NCBI GenBank assembly: GCA_964019695.1
Contig: OZ026522.1
Span: 19,285,977-19,349,976 of the forward strand
Source of the DNA: Loripinus fragilis
Lineage: Eukaryota; Mollusca; Bivalvia; Lucinida; Lucinidae
Direction: 5' to 3'
Length of the DNA: 64,000 bases
The notes under the pieces were generated by a model. That model searched no databases. It had not been told where the DNA came from and saw nothing but the letters and a program-made list of their open reading frames with translations. Below, piece after piece: positions 45,961 to 56,919 of the stretch; the first letter of the stretch is position 1; every line of letters starts with the position of its first letter. A program made the translations under genes and the position numbers.

Positions 45961-47017
45961 TGAATTAGAATGTGGTGATTCTTTTATGACATAGTTTTAT
46001 TGTACAAAGAATGAGACCCAAGGATTGGGGTTATCGTGACATATTTCAGTTATTTAGATTTAGTTACATGTATTGCTTTATACAGGTGCAATAGAAGATA
46101 CTCATCATTACCTCTTTTCGTATGTTCTGTTACTGTGATAGTGATTTTTTCAGCCAGACAAGGCATGTTCATTGTTTATGTACATACAATACATTATTGA
46201 TAAACACATATTCTCTTTGTTGTCCTTTTATAATTCCATACCAAATGATTTAATAAAGAGAGTTGATTCCTTGGTTTTGTCTTCTTACATTAAAATTGAT
46301 AGAAGTTGACATGCAATGAGTCACTTGGGAGACCAAAAACCAATAGCAAAGTCCATAGTCCTTTCGCACTTTTCCGTAATTCTTTCGTAATTAATAATCT
46401 CGAAAACGGATCCTTCAGAAATAGAGAGAACCTACAATATTAGAAAACAGCAGACTAAGTTTTATTGAGTCTGTTCATGAGAACTAATGGAAAGAGCAAC
46501 AATTCTCACGCCCCCTAGCACTGGTATAAGCGGTATTCTGCTTTCCGTCAGAGCCCAATATTCCTGAAGGACCAGAATATGAGTTGCATGTAGTTATATA
46601 TCACATGACCATATCAGCCAATCAAACCGCGTCAAAATACCAGCAGTAATTCAGTTTTGTAGAATCTAGGGTGACGATTTGGCCAGTAAAAATTATTTAA
46701 GCCCCTAGTGTCTCCAGCTGCTCTCTCTTCAAAGGCCAGGGTTCTGTTGTTGTTGGTTTGCTGTTTGTTGTTACTCTTATGGTTTGTGGACTTTGATGTT
46801 TCTTTCAAGAAAGAGCTTCCTATGCTTAAAAATCAACTGATCAAAATAAAAGTTAGAGCAATCATGCTATCACTATCACAAGAAAGGTACAAAACATGAA
46901 AGCTGTGCAAAATAACTGGAATCTTGCGCAAACTCGAGTCAGAACGAAAAAGATATGCCCTGCGCCCAAATGCTGCATATTGAAATAGCTAGTGTCATAC
47001 ATGCCTGGCGCAAAAAA
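45961..47017. other. Intergenic spacer
   Basis: No exon or repeat family recognised. The short ORF at 46708-46899 is low-complexity leucine/valine coding and unsupported. Confidence 0.35.
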
Positions 47018-47226
47018 ATCTAAAACAGTAGTAGATATTAGTTGACCGTAACCTACAAATATTAGTTTTGTTGACCGTAGCCTATGGAAGAGGTATCGTG
47101 CCATACATTATTTTTTTAACCATCGACGCAGATATTTCTTTACATTTCTCGCGTTTTAACTATCATTCTTTCAGCGTCAATGTGAAAATCATATTTAAAA
47201 CTAATGAAAAGGTGCAAAAAAGAAAA
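47018..47226 (+). repeat. Segmental copy A: empty target site
   Basis: GGAAGAGGTATCGTGCCATA CATT, a T run, then CCATCGACGCAGATATTTCT and CAGCGTCAATGTGAAAATCA. The same flanks occur at 47540-47638 and 50891-51000, separated by a 3.25-kb element. This copy therefore preserves the uninterrupted site. Confidence 0.8.
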
Positions 47227-47295
47227 AAAACATAACATACTCGATTAATTGAATGCAAACTATATTCTTAACAAGAAATGTCTTTTAAAAAGATA

Positions 47296-47535
47296 TACGA
47301 CGAAGTGACGGAAGACATGTTTGATATGAGTAACGTGAGAATTTTTAAAGAAATTGAGAAGAAAAAAAATGGGGGATGTTTATACTTTGTTATGTCTTCG
47401 ATCAGCTGAGCTCAGAAAAGCGTTTGACTTAAGGAACCTATACTATTCCAAAATATCTGTAGTGATGCTTCTTGGGTACAGGATTGTTGTAATCTCGTTA
47501 CTCATATCAAATATGTCTTCTGTCACTTCGTCGTA
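47296..47535. repeat. Inverted repeat, ~42-bp arms
   Basis: TACGACGAAGTGACGGAAGA (47296) through GAGTAACGTGAG is repeated inverted at 47494-47535 (CTCGTTACTCATATCAAATA ... CTTCGTCGTA) with about three mismatches. It encloses about 155 bp without a recognisable gene. Possibly the ends of a small MITE. Confidence 0.7.
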
Positions 47536-47638
47536 TTAAACAGTAGTAGATTTAACCTACAAATATTAGTTTAGTTGACCGTAACCTACAAATATCGGCA
47601 ATTCTTCCAACGGAAGAGGTATCGTGCCATACATTTTT

Positions 47639-50600
47639 ATGCCTCCAAAGGAACTTTGGGAGGCATATAGTAATTGCACTGTCCGTCCGTCCGTCCCACT
47701 TCGTGTCCAGTGCATATCTCCTAGATTCTTTGAGGTAGGGATTCCAAATTTGGTATGTGGATACATCTTGGGATGGCGGAGTGTCGCGTACCATTTTCGG
47801 GTCACTGTGACCTTGACCTTGACCTCTGACCTAGTTTTTAGACTAATCGTGTCTGGAGCATATCTCTTATATTATTTGAGGTAGGAATCTCAAATTTGGT
47901 GTGTGGATGCATCTTGGGATGACGAAGTGTCGCGTACCATGATTGGGTCACTGTGACCTTGAACTTGACCTCTGACCTAGTTTCTAGAAACTGCATTGAG
48001 TCTGGTCCATATCTCCTATATTCTTAGAGATAGGAATTCCAGATTTGGTGTGTAAATGTAATTTGGGATGACAGAGTGTCACATATCATTTTTGGGTCAC
48101 TGTGACCTTGACCTCTGACCTAGTTTTAAGAATTATTGCGGCCGGAGCCTATCTCCTATATTCTTTGAGGTAGGAATTCCAAATTTGGTGTGTGGATACA
48201 TCTTGGGATGGCGGAGTGTTGCGTACCATTTTTGGGTCACTGTGACCTTGACCTTTGACCTAGTTTTTAGAATAATCGTGCCCAGAGCATATCTCTTATA
48301 TTATTTGAGGTATGAATCTCAAATTTGGTATGTGAATGCATCTTGTGATGACGAAGTGTTGCGTACCATAATTGGGTCACTGTGACCTTGATCTTGACCC
48401 TTGGCGTAGTTTCTAGAAACTGCATTGAGCCTGGTGCATATCCCCTATATTCTTAGAGATAGGAATTTCAAATTTGGTGTGTAAATGCATCTTGGGATGA
48501 CAAAGTGTCACATACCATTTTTGGGTCACTGTGACCTTGACCTAATTTGAAGAATTATTGTGTCCGGAGCATATCTCTTATATTCTTTGAGGTAGAAATT
48601 CCAAATTTGGTGTGTGGATGCATCTTGGGATGGCGGAGTATTGTTTATCATTTTCAGGTCACTATGACCTTGACCTCTGACCTTGTTTTAATAATTATTG
48701 TGTCCAGAGCCTATCTCCTACATTTTTTGAGGTAGGAATTCCAAATTTGGTATGTTGATACATCTTGGGATTGTTGAGTGTCGCGTACCATTTTCGAGTC
48801 ACTGTGACCTTGATCTTGACCTCTGACCTAGTTTTTGGAATAATCTTGTCCGGAGCATATCTCTTATATTATTTGAGGCAGGAATCTCAAATTTGGTGTG
48901 TAGATGCATCTTGGGATGACGAAGTGCCCCGTACCATAATTGGGTCACTGTGACCTTGAACTTGACCTCTGACCTAGTTTCTAGAAACTGCAATGAGTCT
49001 GGTGCATATCTCCTATATTCTTAGAGATAGGAATTCCAGATTTGGTGTGTAAATGTATCTTGGGATGACAGAGTGTCACATATCATTTTGGGCCACTGTG
49101 ACCTTGACCTCTGACCTAGTTTAAAGAATTATTGCGGCCGGAGCCTATCTCCTATATTCTTTGAGGTAGGAATTCCAAATTTGGTGTGTGGATACATCTT
49201 GGGATGGCAGAGTGTTGCGTACCATTTTTGGGTCACTGTGACCTTGACCTTTGACCTACTTTTAGAAAAATCGTGCCCAGAGCATATCTCTTATATTATT
49301 TGAGGTATGAATCTCAAATTTGGTATGAGAATGCATCTTGTGATGACGAAGTGTTGCGTACCATAATTGGGTCACTGTGACCTTGAACTTGACCCTTGAC
49401 GTAGTTTCTAGAAACTGCATTGAGCCAGGTGCATATCTCCTATATTCTTAGAGATAGGAATTCCAGATTTGGTGTGTAAATGTATTTTGGGATGACAGAG
49501 TGTCACATATCATTTTTGGGTCACTGTGACCTTGACCTCTGACCTAGTTTTAAGAATTATTGCGGCTGGAGCCTATCTCCCATATTCTTTGAGGTAGGAA
49601 TTCCAAATTTGGTGTGTGGATACATCTTGGGATGGCGGAGTGTTGCGTACCATTTTTGGGTCACTGTGACCTTGACCTTTGACCTAGTTTTTAGAATAAT
49701 CGTGCCCAGAGCATATCTCTTATATTATTTGAGGTATGAATCTCAAATTTGGTATGTGAATGCATCTTGTGATGACGAAGTGTTGCGTACCATAATTGGG
49801 TCACTGTGACCTTGATCTTGAACTTTGGCGTAGTTTCTAGAAACTGCATTGAGCCTGGTGCCTATCCCCTATATTCTTAGAGATAGGAATTTCAAATTTG
49901 GTGTGTAAATGCATCTTGGGATGACAAAGTGTCACATACCATTTTTGGGTCACTGTGACCTTGACCTAGTTTGAAGAATTATTGTGTCCGGAGCATATCT
50001 CTTATATTCTTTGAGGTAGAAATTCCAAATTTGGTGTGTGGATGCATCTTGGGATGGCGGAGTATTGTTTATCATTTTCAGGTCACTATGACCTTGACCT
50101 CTGACCTTGTTTTAATAATTATTGTGTCCAGAGCCTATCTCCTACATTTTTTGAGGTAGGAATTCCAAATTTGGTATGTTGATACATCTTGGGATTGTTG
50201 AGTGTCGCGTACCATTTTCGAGTCACTGTGACCTTGATCTTGACCAGAGCATATCTCTTATATTATTTGAGGTATGAATGCATCTTGGGATGACAAAGTG
50301 TCACATACCATTTTTGGGTCACTGTGACCTTGACCTAGTTTTAAGAATTATTGTGTCCGGAGCATATCTCTTATATTCTTTGAGGTAGGAATTCCAAATT
50401 TGGTGTGTGGATGCATCTTGGGATAGCGGAGTATTGTTTACCATTTTCGGGTCACTGTGACCTTGACCTAACCTAGGTTTTTAGAATAATCGTATCTGGA
50501 ACATATCTCTTATATTATTTGAGGTAGGAATCTCAAATTTGGTATGTGGATGCATCTTGGGATGACGAAGTGCCTTGTACCATAATTGCGTCACTGTGAC

Positions 50601-50890
50601 TTTGAACTTTACCTCTGACCTAGTTTTTAGAAACTGCATTGAGTCTGGTGCATATCTTCTATATTATTTTATGTAGGAATCCCAAATTTGGGGTGTTGAT
50701 TCCTCTTGGGATGGCAGAGTTGTGCATACCATTTTGGGTCACTTTGACCTTGACATTGATTTCTGGCCTCATTTCTAGGTTTTTCCTGTCTGGAGCACAT
50801 CTCCAATATTACAGCTAACTTTCCTCAAATGTGTCTTATGCTAGACCAATTCCTTTGGGGGCATTCGTCACGTGTTTGTGACATTTCTTG
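47639..50890 (+). mobile_element. 3.25-kb element with ~142-bp internal tandem repeats
   Basis: It begins ATGCCTCCAAAGGAACTTTG GGAGGCATAT (hairpin), then GTCCGTCCGTCCGTCCC, followed by about 22 monomers containing GGGTCACTGTGACCTTGACC, TATCTCCTATATTCTTTGAG and GCATCTTGGGATG. It ends near CATTCGTCACGTGTTTGTGA CATTTCTTGTTT. A higher-order repeat of 1424 bp is visible: 48131-48800 and 49555-50225 give identical translations over two stretches. GGTCAxxGTGACC is palindromic within each monomer. No transposase is encoded, so it is non-autonomous. The flanking target is duplicated, empty, at 47018-47226. Confidence 0.8.
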
Positions 50891-51000
50891 TTTAAATCAT
50901 CGACGCAGATATTTCTTTATATTTCTCGCGTTTTATAAACTATCATTCTTTCAGCGTCAATGTGAAAATCATATTTAAAACTAATGAAAAAGTGCAAAAA

Positions 51001-51312
51001 AAAATAACACACAACTAAATCTCTGCGATAGATGAAATAACCATTTCATGGCATGTGCTTTCTTCCATACAGAGATCAAGTCAGCTTTTCACACCAACAA
51101 TGAAATTTTAAGTCTAATAAAAAGAATCTCATAAACTATTTGCTAATTAGTTCTAAAAAATAAAGACTAATCGGACCACCACAGTAGCTAGAGCTCCGTA
51201 AATTATCCATTGTTACTATTAATTGTAACGGAAAGATCTTACCCCAGTGAATTTCGCAGTGGAAAAAGGCCCGGCTACCAATTACTCTCATTATGACTAC
51301 TTGTAATACATA
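51001..51312. other. Spacer
   Basis: No exon or repeat family supported. Confidence 0.3.
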
Positions 51313-51400
51313 TTCAGTGAGTATGACCAAGAAATGCCACAACCAATGACAGCGGACCAACCCATGTGAGGAAGAGACACAGAACACAGAGAGGACACAG
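51313..51400 (-). mobile_element. Non-LTR retrotransposon 3' end fragment
   Basis: CAGTGAGTATGACCAAGAAA TGCCACAACC and CCATGTGAGGAAGAG match the 23070/26634 terminus. A GACCCAGATGAGATG / CATCTCACCTGGGTC hairpin follows at 51406-51452. Confidence 0.6.
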
Positions 51401-51452
51401 TGAAGACCCAGATGAGATGTCACACGTAATGTGGCATCTCACCTGGGTCTGG

Positions 51453-52079
51453 ACTGTTTTGTATCATAACAGTCATATTCAACAACCGAAGTAATTTGTA
51501 AATTGTGACCAGCCACCCCTTTTAATCAATAACAGAACATTCCACATAATAAAAACAATACGAATGAAAGTTTCTATTAGGTATACAAATTCCCTTTTCA
51601 GACCAATGGAATTTTCCATAAAGCTACATAGAATACCTTCAAGATGGTCCTTTGTATATATTGGGGGGGGGGGGGGCCGGGGGAGGGGTCACAGATTATA
51701 ATTTCCAAAAATATCCTTGAAGATCGATTTTGTCTTAGCCTGATGAAAAAGTACCCGTATTGGGGTTTCCGGTCTTCAAATGGTTGAGCCTGTCCAAGTA
51801 TCTCTGACCATGCGATATTACATAGAAATGTTGACAGGTCTATAAAACCATAAAGGCAAAACATAAGGGGTATTTTCTTTCGCTTTTGCTTAAATCGTAA
51901 GCTTAATTAAAATCGTGCGTGGGAAATACTTTCCGTTATTTTAAAAACAGAAAAAAGAAACTTTTGAAAATTAAGCAAATGTCCAATGTCACGGAATTCA
52001 GCAATCAAGAAATGAACCGCAAACCAAAAGGGAAAAGTGAAGCGTGAATGTCCAGTGCGTCTATTTGGAGTTTGGCTCG
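51453..52079. other. Spacer with G-run
   Basis: A 13-base G run at 51663-51675 and GGGGGAGGGG nearby. No gene supported. Confidence 0.35.
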
Positions 52080-52510
52080 GTTATCCCATCCATTTTGTGC
52101 CGCGACGCGAGAAAATTTGCGAACAACGAAGGCGCAGACCAGCCTTCGCATCCGCGCAGACTGATCAGCGTCTTTATTATGCGCTTTTTGGGGCGTATCA
52201 TATCTAAACTTGCTTCTAGCTAGTCTCTGAAGCTGATGAGACTGGTTTGAGGCTCGCTTTGTCGGAAACACCGAAGACAGGTTTTGTCGCGTCGAGGCTC
52301 TTATTATGTATTGGCATCGCCGCAAGAAAACCTGTCTTCGGGGTTTCCGACCAAGAATTACTTTAATCATTCTGCTCAGCTACAGAGACAAGCTAGAATA
52401 TTAAAATGCTGTCCATAGCATGCCTAGTTATTTTACTATCCACTTAGTGAATAAGAAAGGGGCTGATCAGACTGCGCAGGCTGATCTACGCCTTTGCTGC
52501 AGGTTTTCTT
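52080..52510. mobile_element. Fold-back repeat cluster
   Basis: GTCGGAAACACCGAAGACAG GTTTT (52260) pairs with AAAACCTGTCTTCGGGGTTT CCGAC (52327-52351). AAGGCGCAGACCAGCCTTCG and CTGATCAGACTGCGCAGGCT GATC belong to MITE-type termini. The 121-codon minus-strand frame here reads non-coding repeat. Confidence 0.5.
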
Positions 52511-52783
52511 GCGCTGTGTCAGTACTAGATGGAGGCGCGAGAGTATGTGAATCGGTGCTTTTAAAATAAAATGTTTTTCTTTTTCGTGATTGGGGCAAAT
52601 GGAAAAACTACTTATGATCAGAAAATTTTCTAATTAATCAAATTATAATAAGTACCGGTTTTATTTGTCAAACACCATATGATTTATTTAACCAAACTAG
52701 TAAGCCACGACCATGCGTACATGTCATATGCGAGCAACAAGCACGCATACTAGTCCTCATATCCACACAGTAGCAGTGACGCC

Positions 52784-53013
52784 TACTGTCCTGCCAACCT
52801 AGAGTGACAGTGACGTAATATTTTGTTGACGACTGTTAAGTAAAACTTTCACTTTAACACTCCACTTGAGCTAATGCGAATCGATAAATCACTTGTGTAT
52901 TAATCACATCCTGCGGATAGGATTATTACACAAGTGATTTATCGACGCTAAGTCCCTGATAAGTTGGTAAACAGAACTTGACGTCACTGTCACTCTTGGC
53001 TGGCAGGAAAGTA
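52784..53013 (+). mobile_element. TACTGTCCTGCCAACC MITE, copy 2
   Basis: Ends TACTGTCCTGCCAACCTAGA GTGACAGTGACG and CGTCACTGTCACTCTTGGCT GGCAGGAAAGTA. Central stem AAATCACTTGTGTATTAATC / GATTATTACACAAGTGATTT. Confidence 0.85.
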
Positions 53014-53097
53014 GATATTATAATAGTTTTGTTTGATACGACCACCATCTTAAACTCTTTTCCCGCAGGTTCTTGCCTGTTTACATGTAAATGTAAG

Positions 53098-53274
53098 AAC
53101 AGTAAAACTTGCGTAAAACGGCCACTCTCAAAAATACCAAAAATTGGTTTCCAAGACCAATTATCTCTTAATGCAGGTCAAAAGTATTGCAGAATGCTAA
53201 TACTTTCGACCTTCATTATGGACTAATTTGTTTTGTCTATTTTCGAGTGGTCGTTTTACATAGGTTTTACTGTA
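53098..53274 (+). mobile_element. TACAGTAAAACC MITE, copy 4
   Basis: Left GAACAGTAAAACTTGCGTAA AACGGCCACTC, right GTTTTACATAGGTTTTACTG TA. It ends five bases before the putative acceptor AG at 53278-53279, so the polypyrimidine tract of the next exon would be the MITE's own terminus. Confidence 0.8.
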
Positions 53275-53279
53275 TTTAG

Positions 53280-53448
53280 GCAAGTAGCGGATCAACAGTC
53301 CTCATCCGCTCTTGACTTAGGAACTTATAGCCCGGGAGCCAAATTCCAGGAAGTGTCAAAATTTTGGTTTACCCTACATGATAATATACAATCCACGAAA
53401 TTTAACGTAACGCTGGATAAAACAGCCAAGCTTGTTTTACAAATGTAG
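53280..53448 (+). CDS. Possible terminal exon, unknown protein
   Basis: Candidate last exon. A TTTTACTGTATTTAG acceptor precedes an open frame of 55 codons to a TAG stop at 53446-53448. It reads QVADQQSSSALDLGTYSPG, then AKFQEVSKFWFTLHDNIQS, then TKFNVTLDKTAKLVLQM. Composition is protein-like (mixed polar and aromatic residues, no low complexity) and GC is higher than its surroundings. The first base completes a split codon (phase 2), so an upstream exon is required; none was identified. The frame continues open upstream through the MITE, so an accidental ORF is possible. No family recognised. Confidence 0.3.
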
Positions 53449-53774
53449 GCGTGTGGGATAAAAGACAGCTTTAAATGTGGCGTGTGCAGTGGCCCAAGCC
53501 ATTGGAACACCATTTAAATCTTAAAAGAGATATAAGCTCATTTAACTCCAGTCACTTGTCAGAATTTAATGTCGTTATTATTACTATAGTCAGGATTTGC
53601 ACTTGATAGTCATAGTAGCTTACTATATATTAGGCTGTTCTCCATTCTAAAGCGGTGTTGTTGTTTTTTTGTTGTTGATTCAGTACTTGTTGGTTGTTGC
53701 TCCCTTTGTCTGTTTGGTCCTTGTTTTGTTATTCACTACTTTTTGTCCTACTAGTTTTGCACCCATCTTGATGG

Positions 53775-53985
53775 GGAACAGGGGAGCCGGACAAAACATC
53801 CCTGGACAGAACATCCCATGCCATTTTTATAACCCCGGACAAAACATCCCACAAAGATTTGCCACCCCGGACAAGACATCCCATGCTGTTTTTGTCACCC
53901 CGGACATAACATCCCATGCTGTTTTTGTCACTCCGGACATAACATCCCATGCCAATTTTGCCACCCGGACAAAACTGGTATTGCA
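53775..53985. repeat. ~36-bp CCGGACAAAACATCCC tandem repeat
   Basis: Five to six units of CCCCGGACATAACATCCCAT GCTGTTTTTGTCA. Long frames on both strands across it are repeat translations. Confidence 0.85.
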
Positions 53986-54148
53986 GTTTTATACAGGGTA
54001 TAATGAATCTGGAGAAGATTTCTACCCTTGACATAGCAGAAGAAGGAGCAATCGAGTTTCTTTCTTTGTTTACTGGCTCGATCGAACACGAGAGGGGGTT
54101 GTAGATCTGTTGAATATAATACTTCTGACACCATTTTATAGAAACCGG

Positions 54149-54296
54149 AGGGGTCTGAGCCTCACCGGCGTCACTGTGTTGTGGTACTTGAGCAAGACAC
54201 ATTTATCCTAGCTTAGAACTGGTTCAACCCAGGGAGACCCGTCCCTGTTGAACTGAAATATTGTTGATGGGACGTAAAGAATCAAAACAACAAAAG
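54149..54296 (+). mobile_element. SINE, head truncated
   Basis: GAGCCTCACCGGCGTCACTG TGTTGTGG, CCTAGCTTAGAACTGGTTCA, TTGATGGGACGTAAAGAATC AAAACAAC. It lacks the A box. Confidence 0.8.
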
Positions 54297-54396
54297 AAAC
54301 CGGAGGAAAAGGGACCGCCCGAGGTAGGGCGCTGTTAGCACCTACGCTACCTGGGCGTCATGCCTAACTATCACCTGAGGTAGGTAGGTCGGAATC

Positions 54397-54843
54397 AAGA
54401 CATCTCGTCGACAGAACAATTCGGCGGCATATTTTTGAGACAACTCGTCGACACTTTATGAGACAACTCGTCGACACCTTTGTTCTAAGTTTATCTATCA
54501 GTTTATACAGTAATTCTAAATAGTTTTTTAGGTCTTGTGTTCGATACGTATTTTGAGAGTTATTTTGTTTATTTTATTATATGCCTTTTTATTCATATTC
54601 ATTTTTTTTATGAAAAATGGTCATATATGTAGTTAAACTGTCTTCTTACTTACTGCAGTATACAAATGCAGATAGTTTATTGAATAAAATTGGAGAACTG
54701 GAAGTTTTAATTGGTATTGTGAAGCCAAATTACCCAATTATAGCAATTATCATTTACTGGTCAATTGTCTTAGAATATAGGTGTCGACAATTGTTTCATT
54801 AAGTGACGACGAGTTGTCCCACGATCTGTAGACGAGTTGTTTA
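54397..54843. mobile_element. Insertion bounded by ACAACTCGTCGAC repeats
   Basis: Left end has three direct units (GACATCTCGTCGACAGAACA, GACAACTCGTCGACACTTTA, GACAACTCGTCGACACC). The right end has the inverted forms GTGACGACGAGTTGTCCCAC and GTAGACGAGTTGTTT. The interior is AT-rich with no clear gene. It abuts the minus-strand pseudogene that follows and may truncate it. Confidence 0.6.
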
Positions 54844-54844
54844 A

Positions 54845-56011
54845 AAAATGTCTGCGATTTGTTCGTCCGAATATAATATAATGCAAGGTGTTTTTCCGTT
54901 CGTTCTTATAACGGACCTTATGTAAGCATCGTTATTCATAACTAAATTCTCGATTTCTTGAAAATTGTCCGCTATGTTATTTGAGTGGAAATCAGGATTT
55001 TGCTTTTTAGTTTAATTCTTTTTTTTTTTTTTTGTCTCTTAGCTGTTGCAATCCTGTCGGTCTGGTTAACTCGTCATATTTCATTTTCATCTTCTCATAA
55101 ACAGCTTTTGGTTTATCATGAATGAGCATTTGCTTGGCTTCTTCCATTACAAAATTGGGAGTCCTTAAGTACTCAGAAAGTGAGTTGAGTGCAGGAAACC
55201 GTTATCACCCAAAAGAAAATATGTTTTCCGTGTAGCCCCTGCACTGGAATCCCATACCCCGCAGTCATCAGGAAAACTACTTTTTACGTTACTTTTCCTT
55301 TTGCATAAATTGGTGTCGTTTTTTATCAGAAAATAAACGTTTTCTTTCAACCGTCTTGGGATGTGTTCCAAATCAGACTGACCCTCTAGAATGAGACGCA
55401 CAGCCTTGTTTATTTCTAGGAAAGTGCAACCTAGTTCACATGTTGCGTTGGATACACCCCCCTTAGAATCTACAGTCATCTCTGATGCATTCGATACATT
55501 GCTGGTATCCACTGATGCTGTTGCGGTATATGTGTCGCTACAATCTGAATTGGTAACGTCCGTAATCCATATTACTTTCAGTAATTTGTTCAGTTAGGTC
55601 CGTTACACCATCGTCATTTATGTTTATGTTTGACATGTTAGCCGTGTCCATGAATGATTGAGCTTGGTCAATAGAGTCTGAACAAACTGTAGCATTGTCA
55701 TTTACAATATTGCTGTCAATTTTCATGTCCGTTGATGTGTCCGTTATATTGTATGTCATGTCACACGTGTCCAAGATTGACCCCGCATTGTTTTCCGTGT
55801 TTGTGCAATTTAATTCTTGCTCACTGTCATCTAAACATACTACAATATTTGAAGTTGACTCATTTTTCTTCACAAGCGGTACGAAATGATTGGGGCTAAA
55901 AATATTCAAAGTCTGTGGGATGCACATGCTTGTCCACATAATGCATCCTGCAGGATTTGATTGTTCTGCGCCTCTCCCAACAATTGTTCTGGTAAAAGGT
56001 TCAGATGACAA
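54845..56011 (-). pseudogene. Frameshifted transposon ORF, MULE-associated type
   Basis: A minus-strand coding region broken into at least three frames. First part 56011-55538: PQTLNIFSPNHFVPLVKK, then an acidic, N/D/T-rich linker. Second, after a frameshift near 55560: ...ITDVTNSDCSDTYTATASVD on to NVYFLIKNDTNLCKRKSNV and PDDCGVWDSSAGATRKTYF. Third: PNFVMEEAKQMLIHDKPKA, YEKMKMKYDELTRPTGLQQL, and finally NIADNFQEIENLVMNNDAY, RTNGKTPCIILYSDEQIAD near 54845. I recall DDCGVWDS..G..., RPTxLQQxRDKK and PCIILYxDEQ-type strings from large bivalve protein families lying upstream of MULE-type transposase domains (family memory, unverified). The catalytic part is absent, apparently cut off by the element at 54397-54843. 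Confidence 0.5.
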
Positions 56012-56853
56012 CTCAAGAAGTCAAATGCTGCCTGAGAAGTACACAGTTAATTTGATTAAATATTGAATACTTTGCCCAAAAATATATCAGTCTGTTAAAA
56101 TAAAATTAATGAACAAAACTTAAGAACATAAGCCTAATAATACTGCTTGTAAATTGTTTCTTGGCATCCGCGATGTAATAACTTGCATAATACAACACGT
56201 TCATTTGGTTTAATTATTAATTTTATACTTATATTATCATTTATTCTAAAGAATAAATCGAAGCTTTACAGATTGAGCGTAAATTAAGTACTTGAATTTG
56301 ATATAGAAGTTGGTTTTCGGTCGAGGGACTAAGACATAGATATTGGTTTTCGGTCGAGGGACTAAGCTTTTCGCTAACCGCTATATGTTATAAGTCTATA
56401 AATCCATGATTAAGTGGCCTCACCATATACTCTGTAACAAAATATCATAAATAATATGTATATAAACATAAACTACTAAAAAACAAATACTAGGAGGGCA
56501 TAATTCCCTTTCTAAGTGGTTTTCGGTGGTTTTCGGTGGTTTTCGGTAAATGTGTGGTTTTCGGTAATTCTACGGACCGCTCTTCGACGAGGTAGGTCGC
56601 AAAAGTATTTTCGTATTTTAGCCGTATTTCGGTATTTAGCAAACCCATTCCACTTTACATCAGAGAACCAGTCCAAAACATGGCCGAAATTTCAGGCTCA
56701 AAGGACAGATAAATGATGTCCTTTTCCTCGATCCTACGTATATCTGTTTATTTCAGATCATGCAAACTTTGAAAAATTAGTAGTTTGGTAACAAACATAT
56801 GTAGCTATATTGGTCATAAAGTGTCATTAAAGAAATTCTCCCTAAACTGCACC
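56012..56853. other. Upstream region of the 56920 gene
   Basis: AT-rich. Contains a short duplication (GGTTTTCGGTCGAGGGACTA AG twice, 56312-56367) and a TGGTTTTCGG triplet repeat (56517-56545). An untranslated-leader short ORF starts at 56854 and stops after 15 codons, in frame with and upstream of the 56920 start. No TATA box could be fixed. Confidence 0.4.
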
Positions 56854-56919
56854 ATGCGTCGTGGAGGGACCACATTTCTCCTATTTCAAATTCAGTCCTA
56901 GCAAAAAGTGTCGTGCAAA

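Noticed and set aside
52005..52370. 121-codon minus-strand ORF
   Set aside because: It overlaps a fold-back repeat and MITE termini; translations of this kind recur wherever the repeat occurs.
53064..53093. 24-base micro-exon (GSCLFTCK) between CCCGCAG and GTAAGA
   Set aside because: Too short to judge, directly between two MITEs, and no partner exon was identified.
53669..54202. Long frames on both strands
   Set aside because: They read the 36-bp CCGGACAAAACATCCC tandem repeat.
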